DNA from: Streptomyces sp. NBC_01260
Lineage (GTDB): Bacteria; Actinomycetota; Actinomycetes; Streptomycetales; Streptomycetaceae
NCBI RefSeq assembly: GCF_036226405.1
Contig: NZ_CP108464.1
Span: 4,030,001 to 4,094,000, forward strand
Length of the DNA: 64,000 bases
Direction: 5' to 3'
A program made the translations under genes and the position numbers. Position 1 is the first letter of the stretch; each line of letters opens with the position of its first letter. This document shows positions 9,221 through 20,510 of the stretch, in pieces. The notes below the pieces were generated by a model. It did no database searches and had not been told where the DNA came from. It was given only the letters and a program-made list of their open reading frames with translations.

Positions 9221-9591
9221 CGCAGGTCCTCCTCGACCGTCTGTACACATCAATACTGCTCACCTTATGAGGATTGAGCGCCCCTGCGAATGGCGGGACG
9301 GCGGATTCGTCCGGTGGGCCCCGGAATGAGGGGGAGCGCTCCTCTCCCTGGCGCGCGCCGGTGGCTCACTCCGTGGCGCGCGTCCCTCGAAGAGGTGAGT
9401 TGAGACCTCTTCGAGACATCGCCCGTTCGGCAGGCCCATCCGGTCCGACACCCGACACATGATGGTCTCGCCCGATAACGCCCTTGATTCACAAGGCCAT
9501 TGGTCGCTGATGACCATGCAGAAACGTGCCTGTCAACGAGTGCATATGCGATCGGACCAACTGCCCGTACGAGCCCTACTATCGGCTCGCC
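9221..9591. other. Intergenic region between HisC-type gene and LacI-type regulator
   Basis: 371 bases between two divergent genes with no supported coding frame. It must hold both promoters. GCATATGC (about 9541) and an inverted GGTC...GACC (about 9508-9524) lie near the regulator and could be its operator, but neither is a strong palindrome. Confidence 0.5.
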
Positions 9592-10704
9592 ATGACAGCA
9601 GCAGGGAAGCACCAGGTGAGCCGGACGGAGACCCCCCGGCGCGGCGGCAGGCGGGGACGAGCAGGAATCCGGGACGTGGCCGCCGCCGCCGGAGTCTCCA
9701 TCACGACCGTCTCCGACGCGCTCAACGGCAAGGGCAGGCTCCCGGACGCCACCCGTCGCCATGTCCGCGAGGTCGCTGAGCGCTTGGGCTACCGCCCTTC
9801 CGCCGCGGCCCGAACCCTCCGTACCGGCAAGTCCGGCCTGATCGGCCTGACCGTGACGACCTACGGGGATGAACCCTTCACCTTCACCGAATTCGCGTAC
9901 TTCGCCGAGATGGCCAGAGCGGCCACCTCCGCCGCACTGGCCCGCGGCTACGCCCTCGTCATCCTGCCCGCCACCTCACGCCACGACGTCTGGTCGAATG
10001 TCGCCCTCGACGGCACCGTCGTCATCGACCCCTCCGACCAGGACCCGGTCGTCACCGAACTCGTCCGCCAGGGGCTGCCCGTCGTCTCCGACGGCCGGCC
10101 GGCCGGGACCCTCCCGGTCACCGCCTGGGTCGACAACGACCACCGGGCAGCCGTGCTCGATCTCCTCGACCACCTCGCCGCCGCCGGGGCCCGCCGCATC
10201 GGGCTGCTCACCGGAACCACCACCGACACGTACACCCGGCTGTCCACCACCGCGTACCTCCACTGGTGCGAGCGGGTGGGCCAGGATCCGGTGTACGAGT
10301 CCTACCCCGCCCACGACCCGTGCGCGGGTGCGGTGGCCGCCGACCGGCTGCTGGCCCGTCCGGACCGCCCTGACGCCGTCTACGGGCTCTTCGACCCCAA
10401 CGGCACCGATCTGCTCGCGGCGGCCCGCCGGTACGGCCTGCGCGTCCCTGAGGACCTGCTGCTGGTCTGCTGCAGCGAATCCACCGTCTACGCGACGACC
10501 GAGCCGCCCATCACCACGCTCTCGCTCAAACCGCGCAGAATCGGCACGGCGGTCGTACAACTGCTCATCGACGCCATCGAGGGCGTCGACCAGGACGGCC
10601 CGGTGGAGCAGGTGATACCGACGGAGCTCATCGTCCGGGCCTCCTCGCAACGACGTCCGCCCCGCACCACGGTCAGCGCGCCGCGCTCTCCGGCAGGGGA
10701 TTGA
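9592..10704 (+). CDS. LacI/GalR-family transcriptional regulator
   Basis: A 370-residue repressor-type protein. A LacI helix-turn-helix (GIRDVAAAAGVSITTVSDAL, about residues 23-42) with the usual hinge GYRPSAAARTL is followed by a periplasmic-binding-protein-like sensor domain to about residue 350. The ATG at 9592 has no ribosome binding site but follows a TACTAT box (9577-9582) by 9 bases, so a leaderless transcript is likely. A longer frame from 9526 would lack both signals. Orthologues occupy this position next to hisC2 in streptomycetes. No sugar operon is adjacent, so the effector is unknown. Confidence 0.9.
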   Translation: MTAAGKHQVSRTETPRRGGRRGRAGIRDVAAAAGVSITTVSDALNGKGRLPDATRRHVREVAERLGYRPSAAARTLRTGKSGLIGLTVTTYGDEPFTFTEFAYFAEMARAATSAALARGYALVILPATSRHDVWSNVALDGTVVIDPSDQDPVVTELVRQGLPVVSDGRPAGTLPVTAWVDNDHRAAVLDLLDHLAAAGARRIGLLTGTTTDTYTRLSTTAYLHWCERVGQDPVYESYPAHDPCAGAVAADRLLARPDRPDAVYGLFDPNGTDLLAAARRYGLRVPEDLLLVCCSESTVYATTEPPITTLSLKPRRIGTAVVQLLIDAIEGVDQDGPVEQVIPTELIVRASSQRRPPRTTVSAPRSPAGD

Positions 10705-10877
10705 TCAGACCAATCGGGATCAATCGACCGGAGAACCCGGCGTGCGTTCGGATTCACCACCCCTGGTGCGTCACAGAGCACGATTCGCATTCCTATGATG
10801 GGCGGACGACACCGCGGACCACCCCGACCAGCAGGGCCCGTCAGGTGTACGGCGGCGCAACGGTGGTGGAGGGGTCG

Positions 10878-11936
10878 ATGACACAGGGGGCCGGTCAGGA
10901 ACCCGCGGTGCGGGCGGCGACGTTGCGCGACTTCCGCGTACCGCCCTATGCGCAGTCCCCGGCGCCGCCTGCGGCTCCGCACCCGGGGAACGCCTTCCCG
11001 GAAGGTGAGGTGCCGGAGGGGTACACCCCCACCGAGCGCGACCTTCCGGTGATCACCCGCGAGGACACCGTCCGGGTGCGGGCCGTGCCCGAACCGCGGC
11101 CCGCGCAGGATCCGGAGCTCGGCCCCCTGTACGTGGTCGGCGACGTCCACGGCTATCTGGACGAGCTCCACGCCGCCCTCGCCGAACAGGGTCTGATCGA
11201 CGGCGAGGGCAACTGGTCCGCGGGCAACGCGCGGCTCTGGTTCCTCGGCGACTTCACCGACCGCGGACCCGACGGCATCGGCGTCATCGACCTCGTGATG
11301 CGGCTGTCCGCCGAGGCCGCGGCCGCGGGTGGCTACTGCAAGGCGCTGATGGGCAACCACGAACTGCTGCTCCTGGGCGCCAAGCGGTTCGGCGACACTC
11401 CGGTGAACTCCGGCGCCGGCACCGCCACCTTCCAGGCCGCCTGGCTGCTCAACGGCGGCCAGAAGACCGATATGGAACGGCTCCAGGACGTCCACCTCCA
11501 GTGGATGTCCCGGCTCGACGCGGTCGTCGAGGAGGACGGGCATCTGCTGATGCACTCGGACACGACGGCGTACCTCGACTACGGCACCACCATCGAGGAC
11601 GTCAACGACACGGTGCACGCCATTCTGACGCGGAACGACGCCGATGAGTGCTGGGACCTCTTCCGCAAGCTCACCAAGCGCTTCGCCTTCCGCGACGATT
11701 CGGGTCCGCAGGCCGTCCAGGAGCTGATGGCGGCCTACGGCGGCCGACGCGTCGTCCATGGCCACAGCCCCATTCCGTATCTGCTCGGCGAGGTCGGCTC
11801 CGAGGACGGCGAGGACAGTGCCGACCCGCGGGTGGACGGCCCCCATGTGTACGCGGACGGGCTCGCCATCGCCATGGACGGCGGAGTGACCATGGCCGGA
11901 AAGCTACTGGTCGTCCAACTCCCGCTGCATGACTGA
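10878..11936 (+). CDS. PPP-family metallophosphoesterase (Ser/Thr phosphatase-like)
   Basis: A 352-residue phosphoesterase. After a Pro-rich head of about 75 residues, the calcineurin-type metal-binding motifs appear in order: VVGDVHGYLDEL (GDxHG), FLGDFTDRGPDG (GDxxDRG), MGNHELLLL (GNHE) and VVHGHSPIPYL (final His). These predict a two-metal site acting on phosphoprotein or another phosphomonoester. GGAGGGG ends 4 bases before the ATG. No signal peptide or membrane segment is visible. It stands alone between a regulator and a membrane protein, so its substrate is not indicated. Confidence 0.9.
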   Translation: MTQGAGQEPAVRAATLRDFRVPPYAQSPAPPAAPHPGNAFPEGEVPEGYTPTERDLPVITREDTVRVRAVPEPRPAQDPELGPLYVVGDVHGYLDELHAALAEQGLIDGEGNWSAGNARLWFLGDFTDRGPDGIGVIDLVMRLSAEAAAAGGYCKALMGNHELLLLGAKRFGDTPVNSGAGTATFQAAWLLNGGQKTDMERLQDVHLQWMSRLDAVVEEDGHLLMHSDTTAYLDYGTTIEDVNDTVHAILTRNDADECWDLFRKLTKRFAFRDDSGPQAVQELMAAYGGRRVVHGHSPIPYLLGEVGSEDGEDSADPRVDGPHVYADGLAIAMDGGVTMAGKLLVVQLPLHD

Positions 11937-12118
11937 CGGTCTTCGGGGAAGACGCATCAACGACTCGACCGTGCCGATCACTGGGCCTATTTCCGGAAAC
12001 CCCCTGTCACCCTGTGCCGTGGGCGCTCTACCATCGGCGTACCAGTAGCAGGCTCTCCTCCGTTTCCGCCCAACCGCCCGGTCATATCGGGCATACAGGC
12101 CCTACGGAGCATCGGGGG

Positions 12119-12943
12119 ATGCACATGAACAGCGCTCCGCACCTGCTGACCGAGGACCGCCCCGAGTACGAGCGGATCCTCGACGACGCGCTGCGTCACG
12201 CCCATGAACGACCGGATCTGGCCGCAGTCGGCGAACGGCTCAACCCGGTGCAGCTGCGCACCATGGCGATGGCCGCCACCGCCCTGATCACCGCCACGGC
12301 CGCCACCGAGTACGAGCACTACGTGAAGGCCCGCGAGGACCTGCGCGCCACGCCCGCCGGTCCCGACCAGGAAGCGGGCCGGGGAACCGGCGCCGACGAC
12401 CCCAACCAGTCGGGCGCCGGCATAGGAGCCGTCGTCACCGTGCTGGCCCCGGTGCTGGCAGGCACGGCCGCGGTGATATTCCTGCTGGTCGGCTACATCC
12501 TGAAGATGCTCAGCCCGCCACCGTCCTTCGCGGGGACCATGGTCGGCGCGGGCTGGGTCTTCGCGGCGCTCACCGCGGCCGCCATCCTGATCGCCGCCGT
12601 CGGCCTCCTCATCGCCGCCCTGCGCAACGGCTCCACGTCCCTGGCCGCCGAGGATCCCGGCGAGGAACTGCCGGAGGACGTGGCGCGCGCCCGGGAGGCC
12701 TGGCGGCACGCACTGCTGGAGCGGGGCATCCTGCCGTTCCTGCGGGACGCGCTCGCCGACCCCGGCGCCGCCCCCGCCGCCCGCACCCCGTATCCCTCGG
12801 CCAACCGCATCCCGAAGATCGGCTACAGCAGGCCGGACTTCTCCAGCCCGGACGACGGCCCGGCGGCCGCGCCCCGGCCGACCTTCACCAGTCCGGACTT
12901 CACCAGCCCCGACTTCGGCGGGCCGGAACACGAAATGGACTGA
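12119..12943 (+). CDS. Conserved membrane protein with two TM segments
   Basis: About 274 residues. A soluble N-terminal helix-rich part (about 1-100) is followed by two hydrophobic segments (around GAVVTVLAPVLAGTAAVIFL and WVFAALTAAAILIAAVGLLI), another charged stretch, and a C-terminal tail with repeated FTSPDF/FSSPDD units. GGAG lies 9 bases before the ATG at 12119; a second ATG at 12125 follows GGGGG and could be used instead. I do not recognise a named family. It resembles Streptomyces-specific conserved membrane proteins, and no function can be inferred from its neighbours. Confidence 0.8.
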   Translation: MHMNSAPHLLTEDRPEYERILDDALRHAHERPDLAAVGERLNPVQLRTMAMAATALITATAATEYEHYVKAREDLRATPAGPDQEAGRGTGADDPNQSGAGIGAVVTVLAPVLAGTAAVIFLLVGYILKMLSPPPSFAGTMVGAGWVFAALTAAAILIAAVGLLIAALRNGSTSLAAEDPGEELPEDVARAREAWRHALLERGILPFLRDALADPGAAPAARTPYPSANRIPKIGYSRPDFSSPDDGPAAAPRPTFTSPDFTSPDFGGPEHEMD

Positions 12944-12992
12944 CCGGGTCCACGTTCCCGACAAGCCCGTCTCCGGGTCCGAGGGAACGCGC

Positions 12993-13035
12993 GGCGCGTC
13001 GTACCGGCCGGCGGGGCCCGCCGGTACGACGCGCC
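12993..13035. terminator. Bidirectional terminator hairpin
   Basis: A perfect 16-base stem, GGCGCGTCGTACCGGC pairing with 13020-13035 across an 11-base loop, between the convergent membrane-protein gene and thiC, whose stop codon begins at 13041. Confidence 0.85.
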
Positions 13036-13040
13036 CTGCC

Positions 13041-14935
<1,895 letters not shown>

Positions 14936-15012
14936 TGCAAAGGTGCCGCCACGCTAACGCCCCCGCGGGTGTGCTGGCCAGAGGGCCCTGCTCTTCTTGC
15001 GATGATCGGCCG

Positions 15013-16347
15013 GTGACGTCCCCCCATATCGTTCCCGAGCAGGCGAGCCATCAGCACACCCACTCGCACGGCCCGGCCGCGCCCGTTTCCACGCACCTGC
15101 GCAAGGTGATCGCCGCCGTGCTGATCCCGTTCGCGGCCGCGGTCGTCGTCGGTCTCGTGGTGCTCTGGCCCGGTGGTGCGCCGGCGCACGAGCGCACCGG
15201 TGTCGGTTTCGACCGGCAGACTCAGCAGGCGAAGGTGGTGAACATCGACAAGGTCGACTGCAAGGACCTGAACGCGGCCCAGATGCCCACCAGCGGCGAG
15301 ACCACGCCGCCGACGGGGGACCCGGCCACCGGTGGCGACGGGGCCCGACTCTGCGAGAAGGCCACGGTCGAGGTCACGAGTGGCAAGGACGAGGGGCGCA
15401 CGTTCATCGAGGTGGTCCAGCCCGACGCACCACGGCAACTGCGCCAGGGGCAGGCAGTGGTGGTCTCGTACGCCCCCGACGCGCCCCATGACCTCCAGTA
15501 CTCCGTGACGGATGTGAACCGGAAGTTCCCGATGACACTGCTGGCCGGGATCTTCGCCGTGGCGGTGGTCGTCGTGGGCAGGCTGCGCGGGGTCATGGCG
15601 CTGGTGGCGCTCGCCCTGTCGTTCGCCGTGCTGACCCTGTTCATCCTCCCGGCCATCCTGCAGGGCTCGAATCCGCTGCTCGTGGCGGTCGTCGGGGCCG
15701 GCGCCATCATGTTGATCGCCCTCTACATCTGCCACGGGCTGACCGCCCGCACCTCGGTCGCCGTCATCGGCACCCTGATCTCACTGCTGCTGATCGGGCT
15801 GCTCGGCTCGCTCTTCATCGGCTGGGCGAGTCTGAGCGGGAACACCGACGACAGCACCGGCCTCATCCACGGCCTGTATCCGCACATCGACATGAGCGGT
15901 CTGCTCCTGGCCGGCGTCATCATCGGTTCGCTGGGCGTGCTCGACGATGTGACGGTCACCCAGACGTCGGCGGTCTGGGAACTGCACCAGGCGGACCCGA
16001 CGATGAATACCAAGCAGCTCTACCGGGCAGGGATCAGGATCGGACGGGACCACATCGCCTCGGTGGTCAACACCCTGGTGCTCGCCTATGCGGGCGCCGC
16101 GCTTCCGCTGCTGCTGCTGTTCTCCATCGCCCAGAGCAGCATGGGGACGGTAGCCAACAGCGAGCTGGTGGCGGAGGAGATCGTGCGAACACTGGTCGGC
16201 TCGATCGGGCTGGTCGCCTCGGTGCCGGTGACCACCGCGCTCGCGGCACTGGTCGTCTCCGCGGACCGTACGGGGCTCGGCGCGGAAGCCTGGGCTTCGG
16301 CACCCGTACGGACTGGCAGAGGACGCCGCCGACGGGCGAGGTCCTGA
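15013..16347 (+). CDS. YibE/F-family integral membrane protein
   Basis: A 444-residue protein. A His-rich cytosolic head (HQHTHSHG) and one N-terminal TM segment are followed by an extracytoplasmic domain of about 130 residues and then seven or so hydrophobic helices carrying the YibE/F core, including GSLGVLDDVTVTQTSAVWEL. The family has no firmly known substrate. The GTG at 15013 has no ribosome binding site, while GATGAT ends 7 bases upstream, so a leaderless start is possible. It diverges from thiC but lies outside the riboswitch, so co-regulation by TPP is not implied. Confidence 0.88.
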   Translation: MTSPHIVPEQASHQHTHSHGPAAPVSTHLRKVIAAVLIPFAAAVVVGLVVLWPGGAPAHERTGVGFDRQTQQAKVVNIDKVDCKDLNAAQMPTSGETTPPTGDPATGGDGARLCEKATVEVTSGKDEGRTFIEVVQPDAPRQLRQGQAVVVSYAPDAPHDLQYSVTDVNRKFPMTLLAGIFAVAVVVVGRLRGVMALVALALSFAVLTLFILPAILQGSNPLLVAVVGAGAIMLIALYICHGLTARTSVAVIGTLISLLLIGLLGSLFIGWASLSGNTDDSTGLIHGLYPHIDMSGLLLAGVIIGSLGVLDDVTVTQTSAVWELHQADPTMNTKQLYRAGIRIGRDHIASVVNTLVLAYAGAALPLLLLFSIAQSSMGTVANSELVAEEIVRTLVGSIGLVASVPVTTALAALVVSADRTGLGAEAWASAPVRTGRGRRRRARS

Positions 16348-16428
16348 ACGGTTGGGCACAGAGAGTGATTCACCCGTTCGGCAGGTGTGGTGTTCGACCG
16401 GCACCCGGGGCCTGAGGCACGGTTCCCG

Positions 16429-16866
16429 TCAGCCGGCGTTCTGCTCCTCGGCCAGAATTCGCCCCAATGCCTCTTCCAGATTGCCCTCGAAGTCACCCAG
16501 CGTGCACTCCTGCCCGAGTGGGACGAGCTTGTCCGTCCGGTCGAGAAACGCCACAAGTGGTGCCGTACCTGCCCTGAAGAGAGCGCGGTCCGCCCCCACC
16601 TGGAGCCGGATGTGGACGTCGCACAGCCCTTCGGGCTCAGTCGGCCCGATGTGTACGTCGCCGTCGCCACTGGGGCTGTTGAGGCCGTCGAGCAGCAGCT
16701 CACGGCCGAAAGCCCAGGTGACGGGGGCGTCGCCGGGCAGATGGAAGGTCATCCGGATCGCGTACGGATCGCACACTTCGTACCGGAGCTCCACCGGGAT
16801 ACGGAAAGAGAGCTCCTCGGAGACGAGGAAGCTCATCATGACCTCAGCTTGAACCGACTCGCGCAT
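16429..16866 (-). CDS. ssgA: SsgA sporulation and septation activator
   Basis: Founding member of the SsgA-like proteins (SALPs), small actinomycete proteins that mark sites for sporulation-specific septa. The 145-residue sequence contains FLVSEELSFRIPVELRYE, PVTWAFGRELLLDGL and FLDRTDKLVPLGQE, all strongly SsgA-like. I take the ATG at 16866 because its leader (MRESVQAEV) aligns with the start of SsgB-type proteins. An ATG at 16839 has the better ribosome binding site (GAGG) and is an alternative. It is transcribed from the gap just downstream of ssgR, its known activator in Streptomyces. Confidence 0.95.
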   Translation of the reverse strand: MRESVQAEVMMSFLVSEELSFRIPVELRYEVCDPYAIRMTFHLPGDAPVTWAFGRELLLDGLNSPSGDGDVHIGPTEPEGLCDVHIRLQVGADRALFRAGTAPLVAFLDRTDKLVPLGQECTLGDFEGNLEEALGRILAEEQNAG

Positions 16867-16967
16867 CGTTCAACCCCGCAGTAGATGAATCTGGCCAGGA
16901 ATGATCCCCCATGGCCCTATTGACGCCATCGTGGTGCACGCGATAGCAGATCACAAGGAGTGATTTT

Positions 16968-17738
16968 TCAGATACTGATAGAGAACACGAACGAACGCAA
17001 GAGGCTGGCCACTTCGCCACGTAGTCGTTCGACTGCGGGGAGCAACCGTTCTTCCTGGTCGAGAGGTATCGAAATGGCCATCGCCGCAGCCGTGAATCCG
17101 GCCGCGATCGGGATGGCCGCGCAGACCGTCCCGAGGGCGTACTCCTGTCGCTCGATGACAGGTTCCATTCGCTCCAGCGACCGCAGCCGTTCAAGGAACG
17201 CCGGCCGGTCGCGTACGGAGTAGCGGGTCAGCGGACGCACCGGATGCCGGTCCAGGTGGTCCTCGCGAGCCCTCTCGTCGAGCTGGCTCAGCAGGCACTG
17301 GCCGATCGCGTGGGCGTGCCCGGTCTCCTGGAAGGCGGCCCACTCGTCCACCGCGGGCGCTGCCGGGGTGTCGGCGACCGCGACCAGTTCGATCTCACCG
17401 TCGCGGTAGACGGCGCAGTACACCGGGGCTCCGATGATGTCCCGCCAGCGGCCCAGTGACTGGGTCATCCGGCTACGCCGGTTATGCAGAGCGCCGTCGT
17501 CCACCAGCCGCTCGGCGGCGGCACCGACGAGGAAGACACCGTTCTCCCGGCGCAGATACCCCTCATGGGTGAGGGTGCGCAGCAGGTGGTAGGCGGTGGG
17601 CAGCGGGAGCCCCGCCTCCCGTGCGAGCTGTTTGGCCGGCGCCCCGTCGCGATGGGCGCCCACGGCCTCCAGCAGCCTCAGCGCCCGCTGTACCGATCCG
17701 ATCAACGTCGGCACAGCGGTACTCGATGCCGTGGTCAA
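16968..17738 (-). CDS. ssgR: IclR-family regulator SsgR
   Basis: Activator of ssgA in Streptomyces. The 256-residue protein has an IclR winged helix (LIGSVQRALRLLEAV, then AKQLAREAGLPLPTAYHLLR) and the IclR effector domain to the C-terminus. The only start with a ribosome binding site is a TTG at 17738, preceded by GGGGGTGA; an in-frame stop lies just upstream. A GTG at 17714 would shorten it by 8 residues. It is placed 101 bases ahead of ssgA on the same strand, as in other streptomycetes. Confidence 0.92.
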   Translation of the reverse strand: MTTASSTAVPTLIGSVQRALRLLEAVGAHRDGAPAKQLAREAGLPLPTAYHLLRTLTHEGYLRRENGVFLVGAAAERLVDDGALHNRRSRMTQSLGRWRDIIGAPVYCAVYRDGEIELVAVADTPAAPAVDEWAAFQETGHAHAIGQCLLSQLDERAREDHLDRHPVRPLTRYSVRDRPAFLERLRSLERMEPVIERQEYALGTVCAAIPIAAGFTAAAMAISIPLDQEERLLPAVERLRGEVASLLRSFVFSISI

Positions 17739-17964
17739 CGGTCACCCCCACGCATGGTGACGGGCGGTCAGCCCGCCTGTGGAGGCCGCCCCCACATGTC
17801 TGCCGCAGGCCTGGATCCGGAGGCCGGATGCCGTGCCCACCACTGGTCAGGTGGTGACTGACGGTGTTCTCCCAGGTGGCGGCAGCGGACTTCCACTGTA
17901 TCGGCAGCTCCCGAAGGGGTGGCTGTTTCGTCTTCCGCTTAGCTCAGCTGGGCTAACCGTCCGG

Positions 17965-18000
17965 CCTCCTCGCGCGGCTACCAGTCGCCGCGCGAGGAGG
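17965..18000 (-). terminator. Hairpin overlapping the end of the small DUF5326-type gene
   Basis: A perfect 13-base stem CCTCCTCGCGCGG / CCGCGCGAGGAGG with a 10-base loop. The TAG stop codon of the small membrane-protein gene (17978-17980) lies in the loop, so the last codons form one arm of the terminator. Confidence 0.7.
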
Positions 18001-18196
18001 AGGACGACATGAACTTCCGCACGAGGAAAACGATCCCGCCGACCAGGACCACGAAGATCAGGACCTTGAAGAGCAGCCAGACGACGAAGCCGACCACGCT
18101 GGCGATCAGGCCGCCGAACACGACGATCGCGATGACGGGCACCGCGATCCACTTCACCCACCAGGGCATTCCCGCGAATATCTCCCGCACGGCCAT
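17978..18196 (-). CDS. Small two-TM membrane protein (DUF5326-like)
   Basis: 72 residues, MAVREIFAGMPWWVKWIAVP followed by two closely spaced hydrophobic helices and a polar tail FMSSSSSRGDW. Streptomycetes carry a conserved small protein of this form; its role is unknown. The translated frame is hydrophobic throughout with normal Streptomyces codon use, which supports a real gene. Confidence 0.8.
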   Translation of the reverse strand: MAVREIFAGMPWWVKWIAVPVIAIVVFGGLIASVVGFVVWLLFKVLIFVVLVGGIVFLVRKFMSSSSSRGDW

Positions 18197-18332
18197 CGTC
18201 CTACCTCGTCTCTGTGAGTTCCTGCTTCGATGCTAGAGGTGCGGAGGTGGTCGGCGGGGGCCTCGCAGCCCTTGAACTCCCCTGATCGAACCCTGAGGGA
18301 TCCCCGAGAGACGGCTCCGCCTCCCGGTCCCC

Positions 18333-18650
18333 TCAGCCCTCGGGCGGCGAGAAGACCACCATCACCCTCAGGTCCTCGGTGATGTGGTGGAACTTGTGGG
18401 CCGTGCCGGCAGGGACATACACGACACTTCCTCTGCCCACCTGCGTGGTTTCCATGCCCACGGTGATCGACGCGCGCCCGCTGACGACCAGGTAGACCTC
18501 GTCCTGCTTGTGCGGCTGCTGCGGGTCGAGCTCACCGGCGTCCAGCGCGTACAGGCCGACAGACATGTTCCGTTCGCGTACGAACTGCAGATACGCGCCG
18601 TCGTTGGCGGCCCGTTCCGCTTCCAGCTCGTCCAGTCTGAATGCCTTCAT
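18333..18650 (-). CDS. Cupin-domain protein
   Basis: A 105-residue single cupin barrel. The two metal-binding cupin motifs are visible as PHKQDEVYLVVSGRASITVG (His, Asp/Glu pattern) and VPAGTAHKFHHI. The start is placed at the ATG at 18650 (MKAFRLDELEAER), since the longer frame adds only low-quality sequence overlapping the divergent gene. It could be a small metal-dependent enzyme or a ligand-binding protein; no substrate is suggested by the context. Confidence 0.87.
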   Translation of the reverse strand: MKAFRLDELEAERAANDGAYLQFVRERNMSVGLYALDAGELDPQQPHKQDEVYLVVSGRASITVGMETTQVGRGSVVYVPAGTAHKFHHITEDLRVMVVFSPPEG

Positions 18651-18718
18651 GGCCTGTCCGTCCCTTGCCTCTGCCCAGCCGGTGTCCGCCACCGATCGTG
18701 TCTGCCACGATCAGACAC

Positions 18719-19096
18719 ATGAAGAATTTCGTAGTCAAGACGATCGCCAACGCGGGTGCGCTGGCAGTGGCCATCTGGCTGCTCCAGGACATCACGCTGA
18801 CCGGCGGCAGCACCGGCCGCAAGATACTCACCCTGATCGTGGTCGCTCTGATCTTCGGCCTGGTCAATTTCTGTGTGAAGCCGGTCCTGAAGCTGCTCAC
18901 ACTGCCCCTCTTCATCCTCACGCTGGGGCTGTTCACCCTGGTGGTGAACGCACTGATGCTGATGCTGACCTCCTGGCTGGCCGACCAGTTCAATCTGAGC
19001 TTCCACGTCCACGGCTTCTGGACCGCCGTCCTCGGCGGACTGATCATCTCGATCGTTTCCTGGGCGCTGAACGTCGTCCTGCCCGACGAGGACTGA
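18719..19096 (+). CDS. Phage-holin-4-like (PF04020-type) membrane protein
   Basis: 125 residues, almost all in four hydrophobic helices: AGALAVAIWLLQDI, LTLIVVALIFGLVNF, ILTLGLFTLVVNALMLML and FWTAVLGGLIISIVSWALNV, ending NVVLPDED. This is the pattern of the broad bacterial membrane family once grouped with phage holins. It is not evidence of a prophage. No ribosome binding site precedes the ATG, so the message may be leaderless. Confidence 0.85.
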   Translation: MKNFVVKTIANAGALAVAIWLLQDITLTGGSTGRKILTLIVVALIFGLVNFCVKPVLKLLTLPLFILTLGLFTLVVNALMLMLTSWLADQFNLSFHVHGFWTAVLGGLIISIVSWALNVVLPDED

Positions 19097-19163
19097 CCCG
19101 CGTACACCTGGAACAGTGCAGGCAGAACCGGTGACGGACCGGGGAGAGCAGTGAGGACGCAGC

Positions 19164-20294
19164 ATGAGCACCATGGGCGACGGAACCCGCGCGGTACGTG
19201 CCGGCCTGCCGGCACCGGAACAGTACGAACCGACTCTCCCCGGTCCGGTCTTCGCCGCGCACTTCCACCTCTCCGGCGACCCGACCGGCCCGTACACCTA
19301 CGGCCGTGACACCAACCCGACCTGGACCCATCTGGAACGGGCCATCGGCGAGCTCGAAGCGCCGGGAGAGAGTGTCGAGACCACGGTCTTCGCCTCCGGA
19401 ATGGCGGCGGTCTCGGCCGTGCTGCTGTCCCAGGCGCGCAGCGGTGACGTGATCGTGCTGCCCGACGACGGATACCAGGCACTCCCGTTGGTACGGGCGC
19501 AGCTGGAGGCCTACGGAGTCGAGGTGCGGACCGCCCCGACCGGGGGCGATGCCCAGCTGGCCGCCCTGGAGGGCGCCAGGCTCCTGTGGATCGAGACCCC
19601 GTCCAACCCCGGGCTCGACGTCTGCGACGTGCGGCGGCTCGTCGAGGCCGCGCACGCGGGCGGGACGCTGGTGGCCGTGGACAACACGCTCGCCACCCCG
19701 CTCGGCCAGCGCCCGCTGGAGCTGGGGGCCGACTTCTCGGTGGCCAGCGACACCAAGGGTATGACCGGGCACGGCGACATCCTGCTCGGCCACGTGGCCT
19801 GCCTCGATCCCGGGCTGGCGGCAGGGGTACGGCGCTGGCGCAAGGTGGTCGGCGCGATCCCCGGGCCGATGGAAGCCTGGCTCGCGCACCGCTCACTGGC
19901 CACCCTGGAACTGCGGATCGAGCGGCAGTGCGCGAACGCCCTCGCTCTGGCCGAGGCGCTCGCCGGGCATCGGGAGGTGACCGGACTGCGGTATCCCGGG
20001 CTGCCCACCGACCCCTCGCACCCGAACGCCGTGCGGCAGATGCGGCGTTTCGGCTCCGTGGTGTCGTTCGTGCTGGCCGACCGGGAGACCGCCGAGCGCT
20101 TCCTCTCGGCGCTCCGGCTGGCCGAGGACGCGACCAGCTTCGGCGGTGTGCGCTCCACCGCCGAGCGACGGGCCCGCTGGGGCGGCGACGCCGTGCCGGA
20201 AGGCTTCATCCGCTTCTCGGTCGGCGCCGAGAACCCGGCGGACCTGGTGGCCGACGTGGAACGGGCGCTGGCCGAGGCGGTCGACGGAGGCTGA
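19164..20294 (+). CDS. Cystathionine gamma-lyase/synthase-family PLP enzyme
   Basis: A 376-residue Cys/Met-metabolism PLP-dependent enzyme. The family landmarks are present: YGRDTNPTWTHLE near the N-terminus, FASGMAAVSAVLL, the cofactor-contacting VDNTLATP, the PLP lysine in SDTKGMTGHGDILLGHV, and FIRFSVGAENPADLVADVE at the C-terminus. GAGGAC lies upstream of the ATG. It probably cleaves or forms cystathionine-type thioethers, but assignment between gamma-lyase, beta-lyase and gamma-synthase is not possible here. It is followed by a strong terminator. Confidence 0.92.
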   Translation: MSTMGDGTRAVRAGLPAPEQYEPTLPGPVFAAHFHLSGDPTGPYTYGRDTNPTWTHLERAIGELEAPGESVETTVFASGMAAVSAVLLSQARSGDVIVLPDDGYQALPLVRAQLEAYGVEVRTAPTGGDAQLAALEGARLLWIETPSNPGLDVCDVRRLVEAAHAGGTLVAVDNTLATPLGQRPLELGADFSVASDTKGMTGHGDILLGHVACLDPGLAAGVRRWRKVVGAIPGPMEAWLAHRSLATLELRIERQCANALALAEALAGHREVTGLRYPGLPTDPSHPNAVRQMRRFGSVVSFVLADRETAERFLSALRLAEDATSFGGVRSTAERRARWGGDAVPEGFIRFSVGAENPADLVADVERALAEAVDGG

Positions 20295-20324
20295 GCGGCC
20301 TACCGGCGGCAGCCGGCGCGGTAC

Positions 20325-20363
20325 GGACGGTCCGAGCCTCCCCCCTCGTGGCTCGGACCGTCC
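20325..20363 (+). terminator. Terminator hairpin after the cystathionine lyase-type gene
   Basis: A perfect 14-base stem, GGACGGTCCGAGCC pairing with 20350-20363, with an 11-base loop. It lies 30 bases beyond the stop codon. Confidence 0.85.
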
Positions 20364-20510
20364 CGGCCCTCCGCTCTCTCCACGCGAAGAACCGCCTCGA
20401 CAAGGCTAGTTGACTCTGCGTCAGTGTCCAATCACAGTAGCGGCAGCGGCCTATCGACATATTTATGGTTGTCCGGGCCCGACACGTCGCCACGGTGGGA
20501 GGGACAGGAC

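Noticed and set aside
17936..17960. TTAGCTCAGCTGGGCTAAC, resembling a tRNA D-arm (box A).
   Set aside because: No matching box B, acceptor stem or anticodon arm follows. It is an imperfect palindrome between ssgR and a small gene.
18719..19096. Holin-like protein considered as a prophage marker.
   Set aside because: The family is a widespread chromosomal membrane family, and no other phage gene lies nearby.
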